DNA of 64,000 bases from Pseudomonas chlororaphis subsp. chlororaphis (GTDB lineage: Bacteria > Pseudomonadota > Gammaproteobacteria > Pseudomonadales > Pseudomonadaceae): positions 1,488,001 through 1,552,000 of the forward strand of contig NZ_CP027712.1 of assembly GCF_003945765.1 (NCBI RefSeq), read 5' to 3'. A model generated the notes under the pieces. It did no database searches. It was not told the DNA's origin and saw only the letters and a program-made list of their open reading frames with translations. Numbering within the stretch: position 1 is the stretch's first letter; the number at the start of each line of letters is the position of its first letter. Shown piece by piece: positions 8,533 to 17,624 of this stretch. A program made the translations under genes and the position numbers.

Positions 8533-9300
8533 ATGGCCTGCAAGGTAGAAACCAGCAGTGTGCGTTCGGTCGAACGGGCGTTGGCGATCGTCGAACTGCT
8601 GGGCCAGCACCAGGCCCTGGGCCTGGAGGAGCTGCACTACCTGACGGCGCTGCCCAAGGCCACGGTGTCGCGCATGCTCCTGACGTTGCAGGAGCAGGGC
8701 TGGATCTATCGCGGCCTGAGCGACCGGCGTTACCGGCTGTGCGCCAGGCGGCTGTTCGGCGACCAGCAGCAACGCTTCAAACGGCAGTTGGTGGAGCGTG
8801 CCGCGCCCTGGTTGCAGGCGTTGAGCGAGCGCACCGGGCTGGTGGTCGACCTGTCGTGTTTCGACGGCGAGCGCCTGGAAGTCATGGAAAGCTCGATCCC
8901 GGCAGTGCTGCGCAAGCGTTATCCGCATAACTGCCAGATCGTCGGCCACTATTCGAGCCTGTTCCATTCGGCGATGGGCAAGGCTTGCCTGGCTGAACTG
9001 GATCACGAGCAGGTCCAGCGCCTGGCCGTCCGCGAGCGGGTGCCCCAGGAGGACCAGTACCGCGCCTGCGAACAATCCCAGCATCAGGGGTTCGGCCAGC
9101 GCACCGAGGGCTATTGGGAGTACCCGGTGCGGCTGCCGTTCCTGATCCGCGCCGTGGCCTTGCCGATTCGTGACCAGGGCCGGCTGGTGGGCAGCATGGC
9201 CCTGCACTGGCCGATGGACCAGGCGCCGGTGGAGCGGGTGCTGAGTTTGCACCTGGACAGCCTCGCGGCGACTGTCCACGATGTCGAGCGCAGCCTGTAG
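8533..9300 (+). CDS. IclR-family transcriptional regulator
   Basis: 255 aa. An N-terminal winged helix-turn-helix (SVERALAIVELL through KATVSRMLLTLQEQGWI, about residues 12-60) is followed by the IclR effector domain. Upstream is GGGAGG at good spacing. It follows the M20/MHS/amidase genes in the same direction and is the best candidate to bind the palindrome at 4254-4272. Its TAG stop lies inside the first bases of a REP doublet. Confidence 0.9.
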   Translation: MACKVETSSVRSVERALAIVELLGQHQALGLEELHYLTALPKATVSRMLLTLQEQGWIYRGLSDRRYRLCARRLFGDQQQRFKRQLVERAAPWLQALSERTGLVVDLSCFDGERLEVMESSIPAVLRKRYPHNCQIVGHYSSLFHSAMGKACLAELDHEQVQRLAVRERVPQEDQYRACEQSQHQGFGQRTEGYWEYPVRLPFLIRAVALPIRDQGRLVGSMALHWPMDQAPVERVLSLHLDSLAATVHDVERSL

Positions 9301-9395
9301 CCGCTGCCGCAGGCTGCAATCGGCCGGCACGGCCGTGACATTCTCGCGGGCGCAGGAGGTCCTGCGGGTCTTTCGCAGGCTGCGCCAGCGGCTAC
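9297..9395. repeat. REP doublet (family A) at the 3' end of the IclR gene
   Basis: Opens with TGTAGCCGCTGCCGCAGG and closes with the near-inverse ending in AGCGGCTAC. The middle is less conserved. Its TAG (9298-9300) is the stop codon of the IclR gene. Confidence 0.85.
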
Positions 9396-9485
9396 GGAAT
9401 TCACCGTTCGGGGCTGGTCGCTGTTTGCAAGCGCGCGCGGGCCGGTTAAGGTTCGGCTCAGATTTCTCGACCCCATGAGTCTTCC

Positions 9486-10076
9486 ATGTTCAACGCTTCT
9501 TTCCCCAAAGCCCTGGGCGCTTTGCTGCTGGCCTGCGCGGCCTGGCCGGCCCAGGCCAACTGGTACCTGGACAACGAGTCCTCGCGCCTGTCGTTCGTCA
9601 CCACCAAAAACGCCAATGTTTCCGAAGTCCATCGTTTCCTGGTCCTGCACGGCAAGGTCGACGCCAAGGGCATGGCGCAGCTGGAAGTCGAGCTGGACTC
9701 GATCAACAGCGGGATTCCGCTGCGCGACGAGCGCATGCGCAAGGAACTGTTCGAAATCGAGCGGCATCCGGATGCCCTGATCAACGCACAGATCAACCTG
9801 CGCCCGATCAACGACCTGGCGCCCGGCGCGCAGATCGAACTGCGTCTGCCGGTCAACGTCACCCTGCACGGCAAACAGCACGAATACAGCGCCGAGCTCC
9901 TGGCCACGCGGCTGGACGATCGGCGCTTCCAGGTGGTGACCCTGGAGCCGCTGGTGCTCAACGCCGCCGATTTCGACCTGGTGCCGGGGCTCGAAACCCT
10001 GCGCAAGGCGGCCGGCCTGTCGGCGATCAGTCTGTCGGTGCCGGTGGGTGCGGTGCTGATCTTCACGGCGCGCTGA
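9486..10076 (+). CDS. YceI-like periplasmic lipocalin-fold protein
   Basis: 196 aa with a signal peptide (cleavage after WPAQA, near residue 23) and a YceI-type beta-barrel domain; the start WYLDNESSRLSFVTTKNANV and the RDERMRKELFEI segment are typical. YceI proteins bind isoprenoid-type lipids in the periplasm; the specific role here is unknown. The next gene begins one base after its stop, suggesting one transcript with the cardiolipin synthase. Confidence 0.85.
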   Translation: MFNASFPKALGALLLACAAWPAQANWYLDNESSRLSFVTTKNANVSEVHRFLVLHGKVDAKGMAQLEVELDSINSGIPLRDERMRKELFEIERHPDALINAQINLRPINDLAPGAQIELRLPVNVTLHGKQHEYSAELLATRLDDRRFQVVTLEPLVLNAADFDLVPGLETLRKAAGLSAISLSVPVGAVLIFTAR

Positions 10077-10077
10077 T

Positions 10078-11235
10078 ATGGCGGGCGCGGTCTTTCCCTG
10101 GCGTGAAGGCAATCGCTTCGAGTTGCTGATCGACGGTCCGAGTTTTTTCCCGCGGATGCTGGTGGCGATCGCCCGGGCCCGTGAACAGGTGGAACTGGAG
10201 CTGTACCTGGTGGAGGCGGGCGCCTGTGCCGAAGCCATGGTCCAGGCCCTGACCCAGGCCGCCGAGCGCGGGGTGCGGGTGCGTTGCCTGTTCGATGACT
10301 ACGGCAGCCTGGCCTTCACCCTGGGCCTGCGCCAGCGCCTGACGGGCGCCGGGGTCGAACTGCGCTTCTACAATCGCCTGAGCTGGCGCCGCGGGGTGCG
10401 CAACCTGTATCGCGACCACCGCAAACTGTTGCTGGTGGATCAGGAACTGGCGGTGGTCGGCGGCACCGGGGTGACCGATGAATTCTGGAACCCGCTGCAA
10501 GACAGCTGCGACTGGCATGAAGTCATGGTGGAGATCAGTGGCCCGCTGGTGCTCGACTGGCAGATGCTGTTCGACCGGCAGTGGATCGCCAACCGCTATC
10601 GCACCGCCTGGAAGCCGGCGTCGAACTTCGGTCTGCCACGCCTGCCGCGGGTGCCGGCCCAGGGCGAGGGCATGGGCCGGGTGGCCTATGCCGACGCCCG
10701 GCAACACCGGGACATTCTGCAATCGCTGGTGCGCGCGCTGAACAGCGGGCAACGGCGAATCTGGCTGGCGACCCCGTATTTCCTGCCGACCTGGAAGGTC
10801 CGCCGCTCCCTGCGCCGCGCCGCCGGGCGTGGGGTGGACGTGCGCCTGCTGCTGACCGGGCCGCGCACCGATCACCCGTCGGTGCGTTATGCCGGGCATC
10901 GTTATTACCCGCGCCTGCTGCGGGCCGGGGTGAAGATCTTCGAATACCAGCCGCGTTTCCTGCACCTGAAGATGGTGCTGATCGACGATTGGGTGAGCAT
11001 CGGCTCGTGCAACTTCGATCACTGGAACCTGCGCTTCAACCTCGAGGCCAACCTCGAAGCCCTCGACCTGCCGCTCACCGATGCGGTGGTTGCAAGCTTT
11101 CTCGCCGACTTCGACCAGAGCCAGGAGGTCAGCCTCGAAGCCTGGAAGAACCGCCCGCTGTGGCGGCGGGTCAAGCAGCGGATCTGGGGCTGGGTGGACC
11201 GGCTGGTGGTCAACCTGCTCAATCGCCGCGACTGA
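10078..11235 (+). CDS. clsB: Phospholipase D-family cardiolipin synthase B type
   Basis: 385 aa with two HKD motifs (His114-x-Lys116-x4-Asp121 and a second at His296 in HLKMVLIDD), each followed by the Gly/Ser-Asn segment of the PLD fold. There are no N-terminal membrane helices, as in ClsB/YbhO rather than ClsA. It would make cardiolipin or phosphatidylglycerol by phosphatidyl transfer at the inner membrane. It starts one base after the YceI gene. Confidence 0.87.
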   Translation: MAGAVFPWREGNRFELLIDGPSFFPRMLVAIARAREQVELELYLVEAGACAEAMVQALTQAAERGVRVRCLFDDYGSLAFTLGLRQRLTGAGVELRFYNRLSWRRGVRNLYRDHRKLLLVDQELAVVGGTGVTDEFWNPLQDSCDWHEVMVEISGPLVLDWQMLFDRQWIANRYRTAWKPASNFGLPRLPRVPAQGEGMGRVAYADARQHRDILQSLVRALNSGQRRIWLATPYFLPTWKVRRSLRRAAGRGVDVRLLLTGPRTDHPSVRYAGHRYYPRLLRAGVKIFEYQPRFLHLKMVLIDDWVSIGSCNFDHWNLRFNLEANLEALDLPLTDAVVASFLADFDQSQEVSLEAWKNRPLWRRVKQRIWGWVDRLVVNLLNRRD

Positions 11236-11271
11236 ACCCGGCCCGGCGCGGCTTTGGCTTCTGTAGGAGCC

Positions 11272-11345
11272 AAGCTTGCTGGCGAAATGGGCGGTGAGGT
11301 GGGGCAGGTGGATCGCTTTCGCGGGCAAGCCTCGCTCCTACGTAG
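11272..11345. repeat. REP doublet (family B) between convergent genes
   Basis: TGTAGGAGCCAAGCTTGC at one end faces GCAAGCCTCGCTCCTACG at the other. It sits between the converging cardiolipin synthase and bglX genes, a usual REP position. Confidence 0.8.
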
Positions 11346-11373
11346 GGGGGCAGGAGCGAGGCCGGGGGGAGGG

Positions 11374-13695
11374 TTACAGCAGTTCGAAGCTCTGTTGCTT
11401 GACGTCCCGGGAGTCCAGGCCGATCTCGATCTTGAACTCGCCCGGTTCCGCGGCGTACTTGAGCTGGGCGTTGTAGAACTTCAGGTCGTCTTCGCTGATG
11501 CTGAAGTGGATCACCTTCTGTTCGCCTGCCTTGAGCTGCACTTTCTGGAAGTTTTTCAGTTCCTTGATCGGGCGGATCATGGAGCCGGCGACGTCCTGGA
11601 TATACAGCTGCACCACGGTTTCGCCGTCGCGCTTGCCGGTGTTTTTCAGGGTCACGCTGGCGTCGAGCTTGCCGCTCTTGTTCAGGGTGGTCGACGACAG
11701 GGCCATGTCCGACAGGCTGAAGGTGGTGTAGCTCAGGCCATACCCGAACGGAAACAGGGGACCGGTGATGTCGTCGAAATACTGCGAGGTGTAGTTGCCT
11801 GGTTTGCCCGGGGTGAACGGCCGGCCAATGGTCAGGTGGTTGTAGTAGGTCGGGATCTGCCCCACCGAACGCGGGAAGGTGATCGGCAGCTTGCCGGACG
11901 GGTTGTAGTCGCCGAACAGCACATCGGCGATGGCGTTGCCGCCTTCGGTGCCGCTGAACCAGGTTTCCAGGATCGCGTCGGCCTGTTCGTTCTCATCGAG
12001 CAGCGCCAGTGGCCGGCCGTTCATCAATACCAGCACCAGCGGTTTGCCGGTGGCCTTGAGGGCCTTGATCAGCTCGCGCTGGCTGGCCGGGATGTGCAGG
12101 TCGGTACGGCTCGAGGATTCGTGGGACATGCCCCGCGATTCGCCCACCGCCGCCACCACCACGTCAGCCTGCTGCGCGGCCTTTACCGCCTCGTCGATCA
12201 ACTGCTGGGCCGGGCGCGGGTCGTCCACCACTTCCGGGGCATCGAAGTTGAGGAAGTTCAGGTAGTCGACCACCGCCTTGTCGGCGGTGATGTTCGAACC
12301 ACGGGCATAGATCAGCTGCGCCTGATCGCCCAGGGCGCGGCTCATGCCGTCGAACAGGGTGACCGATTGCGCCGGCACGCCGGCGGCGGCCCAACTGCCC
12401 ATCATGTCGATCGGCGCCTTGGCCAGCGGGCCGACCAGGGCGATCTTGCCGGCCTTTTTCAGCGGCAGGGTTTCATTGGCGTTCTTCAGCAGCACCAGGC
12501 TGCGGCGCGCCACATCGCGGGCATCGCTGCGGTGCAGGCGGCTTTCGGCGTTGGTGTCGGCCGGGTCCTGCTCGGCCTTGCCGATGCGCAGGTACGGGTT
12601 GGCGAACAGGCCCATGTCGTACTTGGCGGCCAGCACTTCGCGCACGGCGTTGTCCAGGTCGCGCTGGCTGACGTCGCCGGACTTGATCAGCCCCGGCAGT
12701 TCCTTGGCGTACAGCGAGTCGTTCATGCTCATGTCGATGCCGGCCTTGATCGCCAGCTTGGCGGCTTCGCGGCCGTCCTTGGCGACGCCGTGGCGCATCA
12801 GTTCGACGATGGCGCCGTGGTCGCTCACCGCCAGGCCCTTGAAGCCCCACTCCTTGCGCAGCAGGTCGTTCATCAGCCAGGTGTTGGAGGTGGCCGGCAC
12901 GCCATTGATCGAGTTCAGCGCCACCATCACCCCGCCGGCACCGGCGTCGATCGCGGCGCGGTAGGGCGGCAGGTAGTCCTGGTACATCTTCACCGGGCTC
13001 ATGTCGACGACGTTGTAGTCGCGACCGCCTTCCACCGCGCCGTACAGGGCGAAGTGCTTGACGCTGGCCATGATGCTGTCGGCGTTCTTCGGGCTGTCGC
13101 CCTGGTAGGCCTTGACCATGACCTTGGCGATGCGCGAGACCAGGTAGGTGTCTTCGCCGAAGCCTTCGGAGGTGCGGCCCCAGCGTGGGTCGCGGGAGAT
13201 GTCGACCATTGGCGCGAAGGTGATGTCCAGGCTGTCGGCGCTGGCTTCCTGGGCGGCGATACGCCCGGAGCGGCCGATGGCGTCCATGTCCCAGCTTGAC
13301 GCCAGGGCCAGGGGGATCGGGAAGATCGTGCGGTGGCCGTGGATCACGTCATAGGCGAAGAACATCGGGATCTTCAGCCGACTGCGCATGGCCGCGTCCT
13401 GCATCGGCCGGTTTTCCGGGCGGGAGATGGAGTTGAAGGTGCCGCCGATGCGCCCGGCGGCGATTTCCTTGCGGATCAGTTCGCGGGGCATTTCCGGACC
13501 GATGCTGATCAGGCGCAACTGGCCGATCTTTTCATCCAGGGTCATCTGCTTGAGCAGGTTGTCGATGAAAGCGTCCTTGTTCTGCAGGACCGCGTCCGAA
13601 AAGGGTTTTTCCTGGGCCGATACCGGCGTGGTGGCGGCGAGGGCAGGGTGACTGGCCAGGCTGATCAGCAAACCCAGCAAACACAGCTTCTTCAT
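11374..13695 (-). CDS. bglX: Periplasmic beta-glucosidase, GH3 family
   Basis: 773 aa, the normal BglX length. A signal peptide (cleavage near HPALAA, residue 21) sends it to the periplasm. The GH3 N-terminal TIM barrel carries KHFALYGA and the nucleophile Asp in GLAVSDHGAI; the C-terminal half has the alpha/beta sandwich (GESRGMSHES) and a fibronectin-III-like end. It hydrolyses beta-glucosides and cello-oligosaccharides. It appears to be a single-gene unit. Confidence 0.93.
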   Translation of the reverse strand: MKKLCLLGLLISLASHPALAATTPVSAQEKPFSDAVLQNKDAFIDNLLKQMTLDEKIGQLRLISIGPEMPRELIRKEIAAGRIGGTFNSISRPENRPMQDAAMRSRLKIPMFFAYDVIHGHRTIFPIPLALASSWDMDAIGRSGRIAAQEASADSLDITFAPMVDISRDPRWGRTSEGFGEDTYLVSRIAKVMVKAYQGDSPKNADSIMASVKHFALYGAVEGGRDYNVVDMSPVKMYQDYLPPYRAAIDAGAGGVMVALNSINGVPATSNTWLMNDLLRKEWGFKGLAVSDHGAIVELMRHGVAKDGREAAKLAIKAGIDMSMNDSLYAKELPGLIKSGDVSQRDLDNAVREVLAAKYDMGLFANPYLRIGKAEQDPADTNAESRLHRSDARDVARRSLVLLKNANETLPLKKAGKIALVGPLAKAPIDMMGSWAAAGVPAQSVTLFDGMSRALGDQAQLIYARGSNITADKAVVDYLNFLNFDAPEVVDDPRPAQQLIDEAVKAAQQADVVVAAVGESRGMSHESSSRTDLHIPASQRELIKALKATGKPLVLVLMNGRPLALLDENEQADAILETWFSGTEGGNAIADVLFGDYNPSGKLPITFPRSVGQIPTYYNHLTIGRPFTPGKPGNYTSQYFDDITGPLFPFGYGLSYTTFSLSDMALSSTTLNKSGKLDASVTLKNTGKRDGETVVQLYIQDVAGSMIRPIKELKNFQKVQLKAGEQKVIHFSISEDDLKFYNAQLKYAAEPGEFKIEIGLDSRDVKQQSFELL

Positions 13696-13949
13696 GAATA
13701 TTGTTCTCTAGGGCCTAAAACAGACGCGATCAGTACGCGCCGAGCGGCCGAAAATTGGGAGAGCGGCTAATAAAGGAACGACTATTGTTGTTCGGATAAA
13801 TGCAGCACACTTCTGAACTCTTTTTCGCGCTGGGCATCTTTTAGCCGATTGGCCCGATGCAATCCAGTGGTGGCGGCAGATTATGCCCGATGCACTCGAT
13901 TCAAAGGGTTACAGGTTCCATCCCCTAGGTTGCAAGGAGCGTCACCACC

Positions 13950-14558
13950 ATGAACGTACGACAGAGCCTTCGCTCAAGCTGGCCCGTGATGGCATTGCTG
14001 CTGCTCGGCAGCCTGCTCAGCGGCTGCGGGATCAACAACATCCCGACCCTCGACGAACAGGCCAAGGCGGCCTGGGGTCAGGTCCAGAACCAGTACCAGC
14101 GTCGCGCCGACCTGATCCCCAACCTGGTGGAAACGGTCAAGGGCTACGCCAAGCACGAACAGGAGACCCTGACCGCGGTGATCGAAGCGCGGGCCAAGGC
14201 GACGTCGATCCAGGTCGATGCCAGCACCCTGGACAATCCGGAAAAACTCAAGCAGTTCCAGCAGGCCCAGGACCAACTGACCGGCGCCTTGAGCCGTTTG
14301 ATGGTGGTGTCCGAGCGGTATCCGGACCTCAAGGCCAACCAGAACTTCCTGGCCCTGCAGTCGCAGCTCGAAGGCACCGAGAACCGCATCGCCGTGGCGC
14401 GTCGCGATTTCATCCTCGCGGTGCAGAAGTACAACACCGAGATCCGTACCTTCCCCGGCCGCCTGTGGCACAGCGTGATGTACAGCAACCTGCAGGTGCG
14501 CGAGACCTTCGAGGCCACCAGCCCCGACGCCGACAAAGCGCCAGAAGTGAAGTTCTGA
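13950..14558 (+). CDS. LemA-family lipoprotein
   Basis: 202 aa with a lipoprotein signal (lipobox LLSGC, Cys about residue 29), then a LemA helical domain with QYQRRADLIPNLVETVKGYA and the ENRIAVARRDFILAVQ segment. LemA proteins are helical-bundle envelope proteins of uncertain role, often encoded with TPM-domain proteins, as here. Two TPM genes follow on the same strand. Confidence 0.9.
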   Translation: MNVRQSLRSSWPVMALLLLGSLLSGCGINNIPTLDEQAKAAWGQVQNQYQRRADLIPNLVETVKGYAKHEQETLTAVIEARAKATSIQVDASTLDNPEKLKQFQQAQDQLTGALSRLMVVSERYPDLKANQNFLALQSQLEGTENRIAVARRDFILAVQKYNTEIRTFPGRLWHSVMYSNLQVRETFEATSPDADKAPEVKF

Positions 14559-14631
14559 TCAGCAGCGGCTACCCGCGGATCGCGCGAGCGACCGCGGGAT
14601 CTGCCCCGGCGTTACCACGGATGAGGTTCCA

Positions 14632-15381
14632 ATGCGCGTGTTGAGAGTGGGTGTGGTGCTGTTGCTCTGGGTGTTTGCGATAGCGGCCCAGGCCGAGCTG
14701 AAGTTCCCGGCGCTGAGCGGGCGGGTGGTGGATAACGCTCAGATGATCGAGCCGGCGGTGCGCCAGCAACTGACCCAGGAGCTGGCCTCCCACGAACAGT
14801 CCACCGGCGAGCAGGTGGTGGTCGTGACCCTGCCGGACCTGCAAGGCACCAGCATCGAGGACTTCGGCTATCAGCTGGGGCGCTACTGGGGCATTGGCCA
14901 GAAGGACAAGAACAATGGTGCCTTGTTGATTGTCGCCCGCGATGATCGCAAGCTGCGCATCGAAGTCGGTTACGGCCTGGAAGATCGCCTGACCGACGCG
15001 CAAAGTTCGGTGATCATCAACCAGGTCATCACCCCGGCCTTCAAGGCCGGCCAATTCAGCAAGGGCATCAGTGATGGCGTATCGGCCATGCTGCTGGTGC
15101 TGGGCGGCAATCCACTGGACGAGCCGAGCGCTGCCTATGACGGTGGCGGCGAGCGCGGCAGTGAGTTTTTCGAGCGGCATCCCGGCGCCCTGGTGTTCCT
15201 GGTGCTGCTGTTTATCGTGACGATCTTCGTCTGCCAGTTGCTTGGCATCCTGCCCAGCGGTGGCGGCGGGCGTGGCGGTTCCGGAGGTTTTGGCGGGGGC
15301 GGTTTTGGCGGCGGAGGCGGTGGGGGTTTCAGCGGCGGCGGTGGTAGTTTTGGCGGCGGCGGATCGTCAGGCGGCTGGTGA
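14632..15381 (+). CDS. TPM-domain (YgcG-type) membrane protein with Gly-rich tail
   Basis: 249 aa: signal peptide (to about residue 20), TPM domain (about 25-150, with GEQVVVVTLPDL and GYGLEDRLTDAQ), one membrane helix (about 182-205) and a low-complexity Gly/Ser tail to the end. TPM proteins are implicated in envelope or respiratory-complex quality control. It lies between LemA and a second TPM gene. The tail coding is a GGC/GGT repeat tract that may vary in length between strains. Confidence 0.88.
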   Translation: MRVLRVGVVLLLWVFAIAAQAELKFPALSGRVVDNAQMIEPAVRQQLTQELASHEQSTGEQVVVVTLPDLQGTSIEDFGYQLGRYWGIGQKDKNNGALLIVARDDRKLRIEVGYGLEDRLTDAQSSVIINQVITPAFKAGQFSKGISDGVSAMLLVLGGNPLDEPSAAYDGGGERGSEFFERHPGALVFLVLLFIVTIFVCQLLGILPSGGGGRGGSGGFGGGGFGGGGGGGFSGGGGSFGGGGSSGGW

Positions 15382-15410
15382 CTAACAATAATCGATGAGT
15401 ATGGGAAGAC

Positions 15411-16028
15411 ATGGCACTACTGAGTGAGTACGAACAACGGCAGGTCGCCGAGGCGATCGCCCGGGTCGAACAGCAGACCGATGCCGAACTGGTCACCGTG
15501 CTGGCCGCCCGCGCCGACGACTACGCCTATATCCCGTTGCTCTGGGCCAGCCTGCTGGCGCTGATCGTGCCGGGCGTGGTGCATTACGCCACCGGCTGGA
15601 TGAGCATGCACCTGTTGCTGCTGGTGCAGTGGGCGATCTTTATCGTGCTCTGCCTGGTGTTCCGCATTCCGCGCATTACCACCCGCCTGATTCCGCGCTC
15701 GGTACGCCACTGGCGTGCCTCGAACCTGGCCCGCCGCCAGTTTCTCGAGCAGAACCTGCACCACACCGTCGGCAGCACCGGGATGCTGATCTTCGTCTGC
15801 GAAGCCGAGCGCTATGTGGAAATCCTGGTGGACGAGGGCATTTCCAGGCGCCTCGACGACAAGACCTGGGACACCATCGTCCAGGCCTTCACTCAGCAGG
15901 TGAAGCAGGGGCAGACCCTGCAAGGCTTCATCACCTGCATCGAGGCCTGCGGCGAACTGCTCAAGGTGCATGTGCCGGTGACCCACGTGCGCAACGAGCT
16001 GCCCAACCGCCTGGTGGTCCTGGCCTGA
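15411..16028 (+). CDS. Second TPM-domain membrane protein
   Basis: 205 aa. The N-terminal TPM half (LLSEYEQRQVAEAIARVEQQTDAELVTVL) is interrupted by two membrane helices (about residues 43-85) and resumes with IFVCEAERYVEILVDEGISR. It has no signal peptide; the helices anchor it. It completes the LemA-TPM-TPM cluster, 30 bp after the previous gene. Confidence 0.87.
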   Translation: MALLSEYEQRQVAEAIARVEQQTDAELVTVLAARADDYAYIPLLWASLLALIVPGVVHYATGWMSMHLLLLVQWAIFIVLCLVFRIPRITTRLIPRSVRHWRASNLARRQFLEQNLHHTVGSTGMLIFVCEAERYVEILVDEGISRRLDDKTWDTIVQAFTQQVKQGQTLQGFITCIEACGELLKVHVPVTHVRNELPNRLVVLA

Positions 16029-16040
16029 TTTCCCCGCTCC

Positions 16041-16140
16041 TGTAGCCGCTGCCGCAGGCTGCGATCGGCCGCAAGGCCGTGGCGTTCTGAAGATCGCTGG
16101 AAGTCCTGCGGACCTTGCGCAGCCTTTGGCAGCGGCTACA
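16041..16140. repeat. REP doublet (family A)
   Basis: TGTAGCCGCTGCCGCAGG at the left faces TTGGCAGCGGCTACA at the right, 13 bp after the second TPM gene. Confidence 0.85.
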
Positions 16141-16264
16141 GGAGGCCCCATCGCCTGGAATTCTGCGCCGCCGGGTAAATAACTCCGTGCCCCGGCGGGC
16201 CATCCCCCCTAAAATACCCGCCATTCCCCGATTCACACCCCGCATCGCCCGAGGCACCTTTTAC

Positions 16265-17482
16265 ATGTCTGCAACCGCAACCCCCGCCAGCCTCGCGCCG
16301 GATCATCACGCCCAGTTTCTCGAACTGCTGGAAACCAGCCTGGCGCAGAATGCCTTTATCAAACTGGTGCTGGCCAAGCATGTGGGGGCCGAGGCGGATT
16401 TGCAGCGGCTGATCATCAAGCAACTGACGGTCAAGGAGCAGCCGTGCCTGTCCTTCGTCTACCGCTACAAGACCCGCGACATCACCAAGAATTTCCCCCT
16501 CGATGAAGGCGTGGCGCTGATCGCCGGGCTGCTGCCGGCGTCGTTCAAGAACGCGCACCTGCTGTCGCTCACCGATGAGGTGCAGCTCGAATACAGCAAG
16601 AAGGGCAAGAGTTCGCTGTTCAAGGGCAAGGCCCAGCAGCAGCGCGAAGTGCCGTCCGCCGAGCACAACCGCGAGAAGAACCGCTACCTGGAGCTGAGCC
16701 GGCCCTTCCTCACCGACCTGGGGGTGACCAACAAGCAGCACGAACTGATCCCGGCGATGTCACGCAAGTGGAAGCAGATCAACAAGTTCATCGAGGTCTT
16801 CAGCCACGCGCTGAGTTCGTCGCCGATCGATCTGCAACAGCCGGTGCGGGTGGCGGACTTCGGCTCCGGCAAGGGCTACCTGACCTTCGCCATCCACGAC
16901 TACCTGTGCAACACCTTGCAGGCGCAAGGGCAGGTGACCGGCGTGGAGCTGCGCGAAGACATGGTGACCCTGTGCAACGCCGCGGCGGCGCGCCTCGACC
17001 ATCAGGGCCTGGAGTTCAAGTGCGGCGACGTGCGCAGCGTGGCGCCGAGCGAGCTGGACGTGATGATCGCCCTGCATGCCTGCGATATCGCCACCGACTA
17101 CGCGATCCATACCGGCATTCGTTCCGGCGCGGCGATCATCATGTGCTCGCCGTGCTGCCACAAGCAGATCCGCCCGCAGATGCAGAGCCCGGCGCTGCTC
17201 AAGCCGATGCTGCAATACGGCCTGCACCTGGGCCAGCAGGCGGAGATGGTCACCGACAGCCTGCGCGCGCTGTTCCTCGAAGCCTGCGGCTACGAGACCA
17301 AGGTCTTCGAGTTCATCTCCCTGGAACACACCAACAAGAACAAGATGATCCTCGCGGTCAAACGCGCCGAGCCCCAGGACCCGGCGCAGCTGCTGGCGAA
17401 GATCGGCGAGCTCAAGGCGTTCTACCACATCAGCGAGCACTGCCTGGAAACCCTGCTGCGGGCCGACGGCTACCTGGGCTGA
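16265..17482 (+). CDS. SAM-dependent methyltransferase, Methyltransf_32 type
   Basis: 405 aa. The SAM-binding motif I is VADFGSGKGYLTFA about residue 197. A CSPCCHKQ cysteine motif typical of this methyltransferase group lies about residue 297. An unclassified N-terminal region of about 180 aa precedes the domain. ATG at 16265 chosen because the 50 codons upstream of it are proline/arginine-rich and partly inside a REP element. Related proteins are assumed to modify RNA, but no substrate can be read from the sequence. Confidence 0.82.
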   Translation: MSATATPASLAPDHHAQFLELLETSLAQNAFIKLVLAKHVGAEADLQRLIIKQLTVKEQPCLSFVYRYKTRDITKNFPLDEGVALIAGLLPASFKNAHLLSLTDEVQLEYSKKGKSSLFKGKAQQQREVPSAEHNREKNRYLELSRPFLTDLGVTNKQHELIPAMSRKWKQINKFIEVFSHALSSSPIDLQQPVRVADFGSGKGYLTFAIHDYLCNTLQAQGQVTGVELREDMVTLCNAAAARLDHQGLEFKCGDVRSVAPSELDVMIALHACDIATDYAIHTGIRSGAAIIMCSPCCHKQIRPQMQSPALLKPMLQYGLHLGQQAEMVTDSLRALFLEACGYETKVFEFISLEHTNKNKMILAVKRAEPQDPAQLLAKIGELKAFYHISEHCLETLLRADGYLG

Positions 17483-17491
17483 TCACGCGCC

Positions 17492-17624
17492 TGTAGCCGC
17501 TGCCGCCGGCTGCGATCGGCACCGCAGGGGCCGCAAACCAGGCGACGCGCTACATCTGACAGGGCCGGGATACCGCCTTTGCGCCGGCTACGCCGTCGAT
17601 CGCAGCCTACGGCAGCGGCTACAG
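17492..17624. repeat. REP doublet (family A) between convergent genes
   Basis: TGTAGCCGCTGCCGCCGG faces CGGCAGCGGCTACAG. The minus-strand TAG of the EamA gene (17619-17621) lies inside the right arm. Confidence 0.85.

Noticed and set aside
9297..9395. Possible CRISPR-like repeat units
   Set aside because: The recurring TGTAGCCGCTGCCG blocks are scattered inverse pairs, not direct repeats with regular spacers; they are REP doublets. No cas genes are present.
11254..13299. 681-aa open frame opposite bglX
   Set aside because: No ribosome site and composition of an antisense frame in GC-rich DNA; bglX on the other strand has full family motifs.
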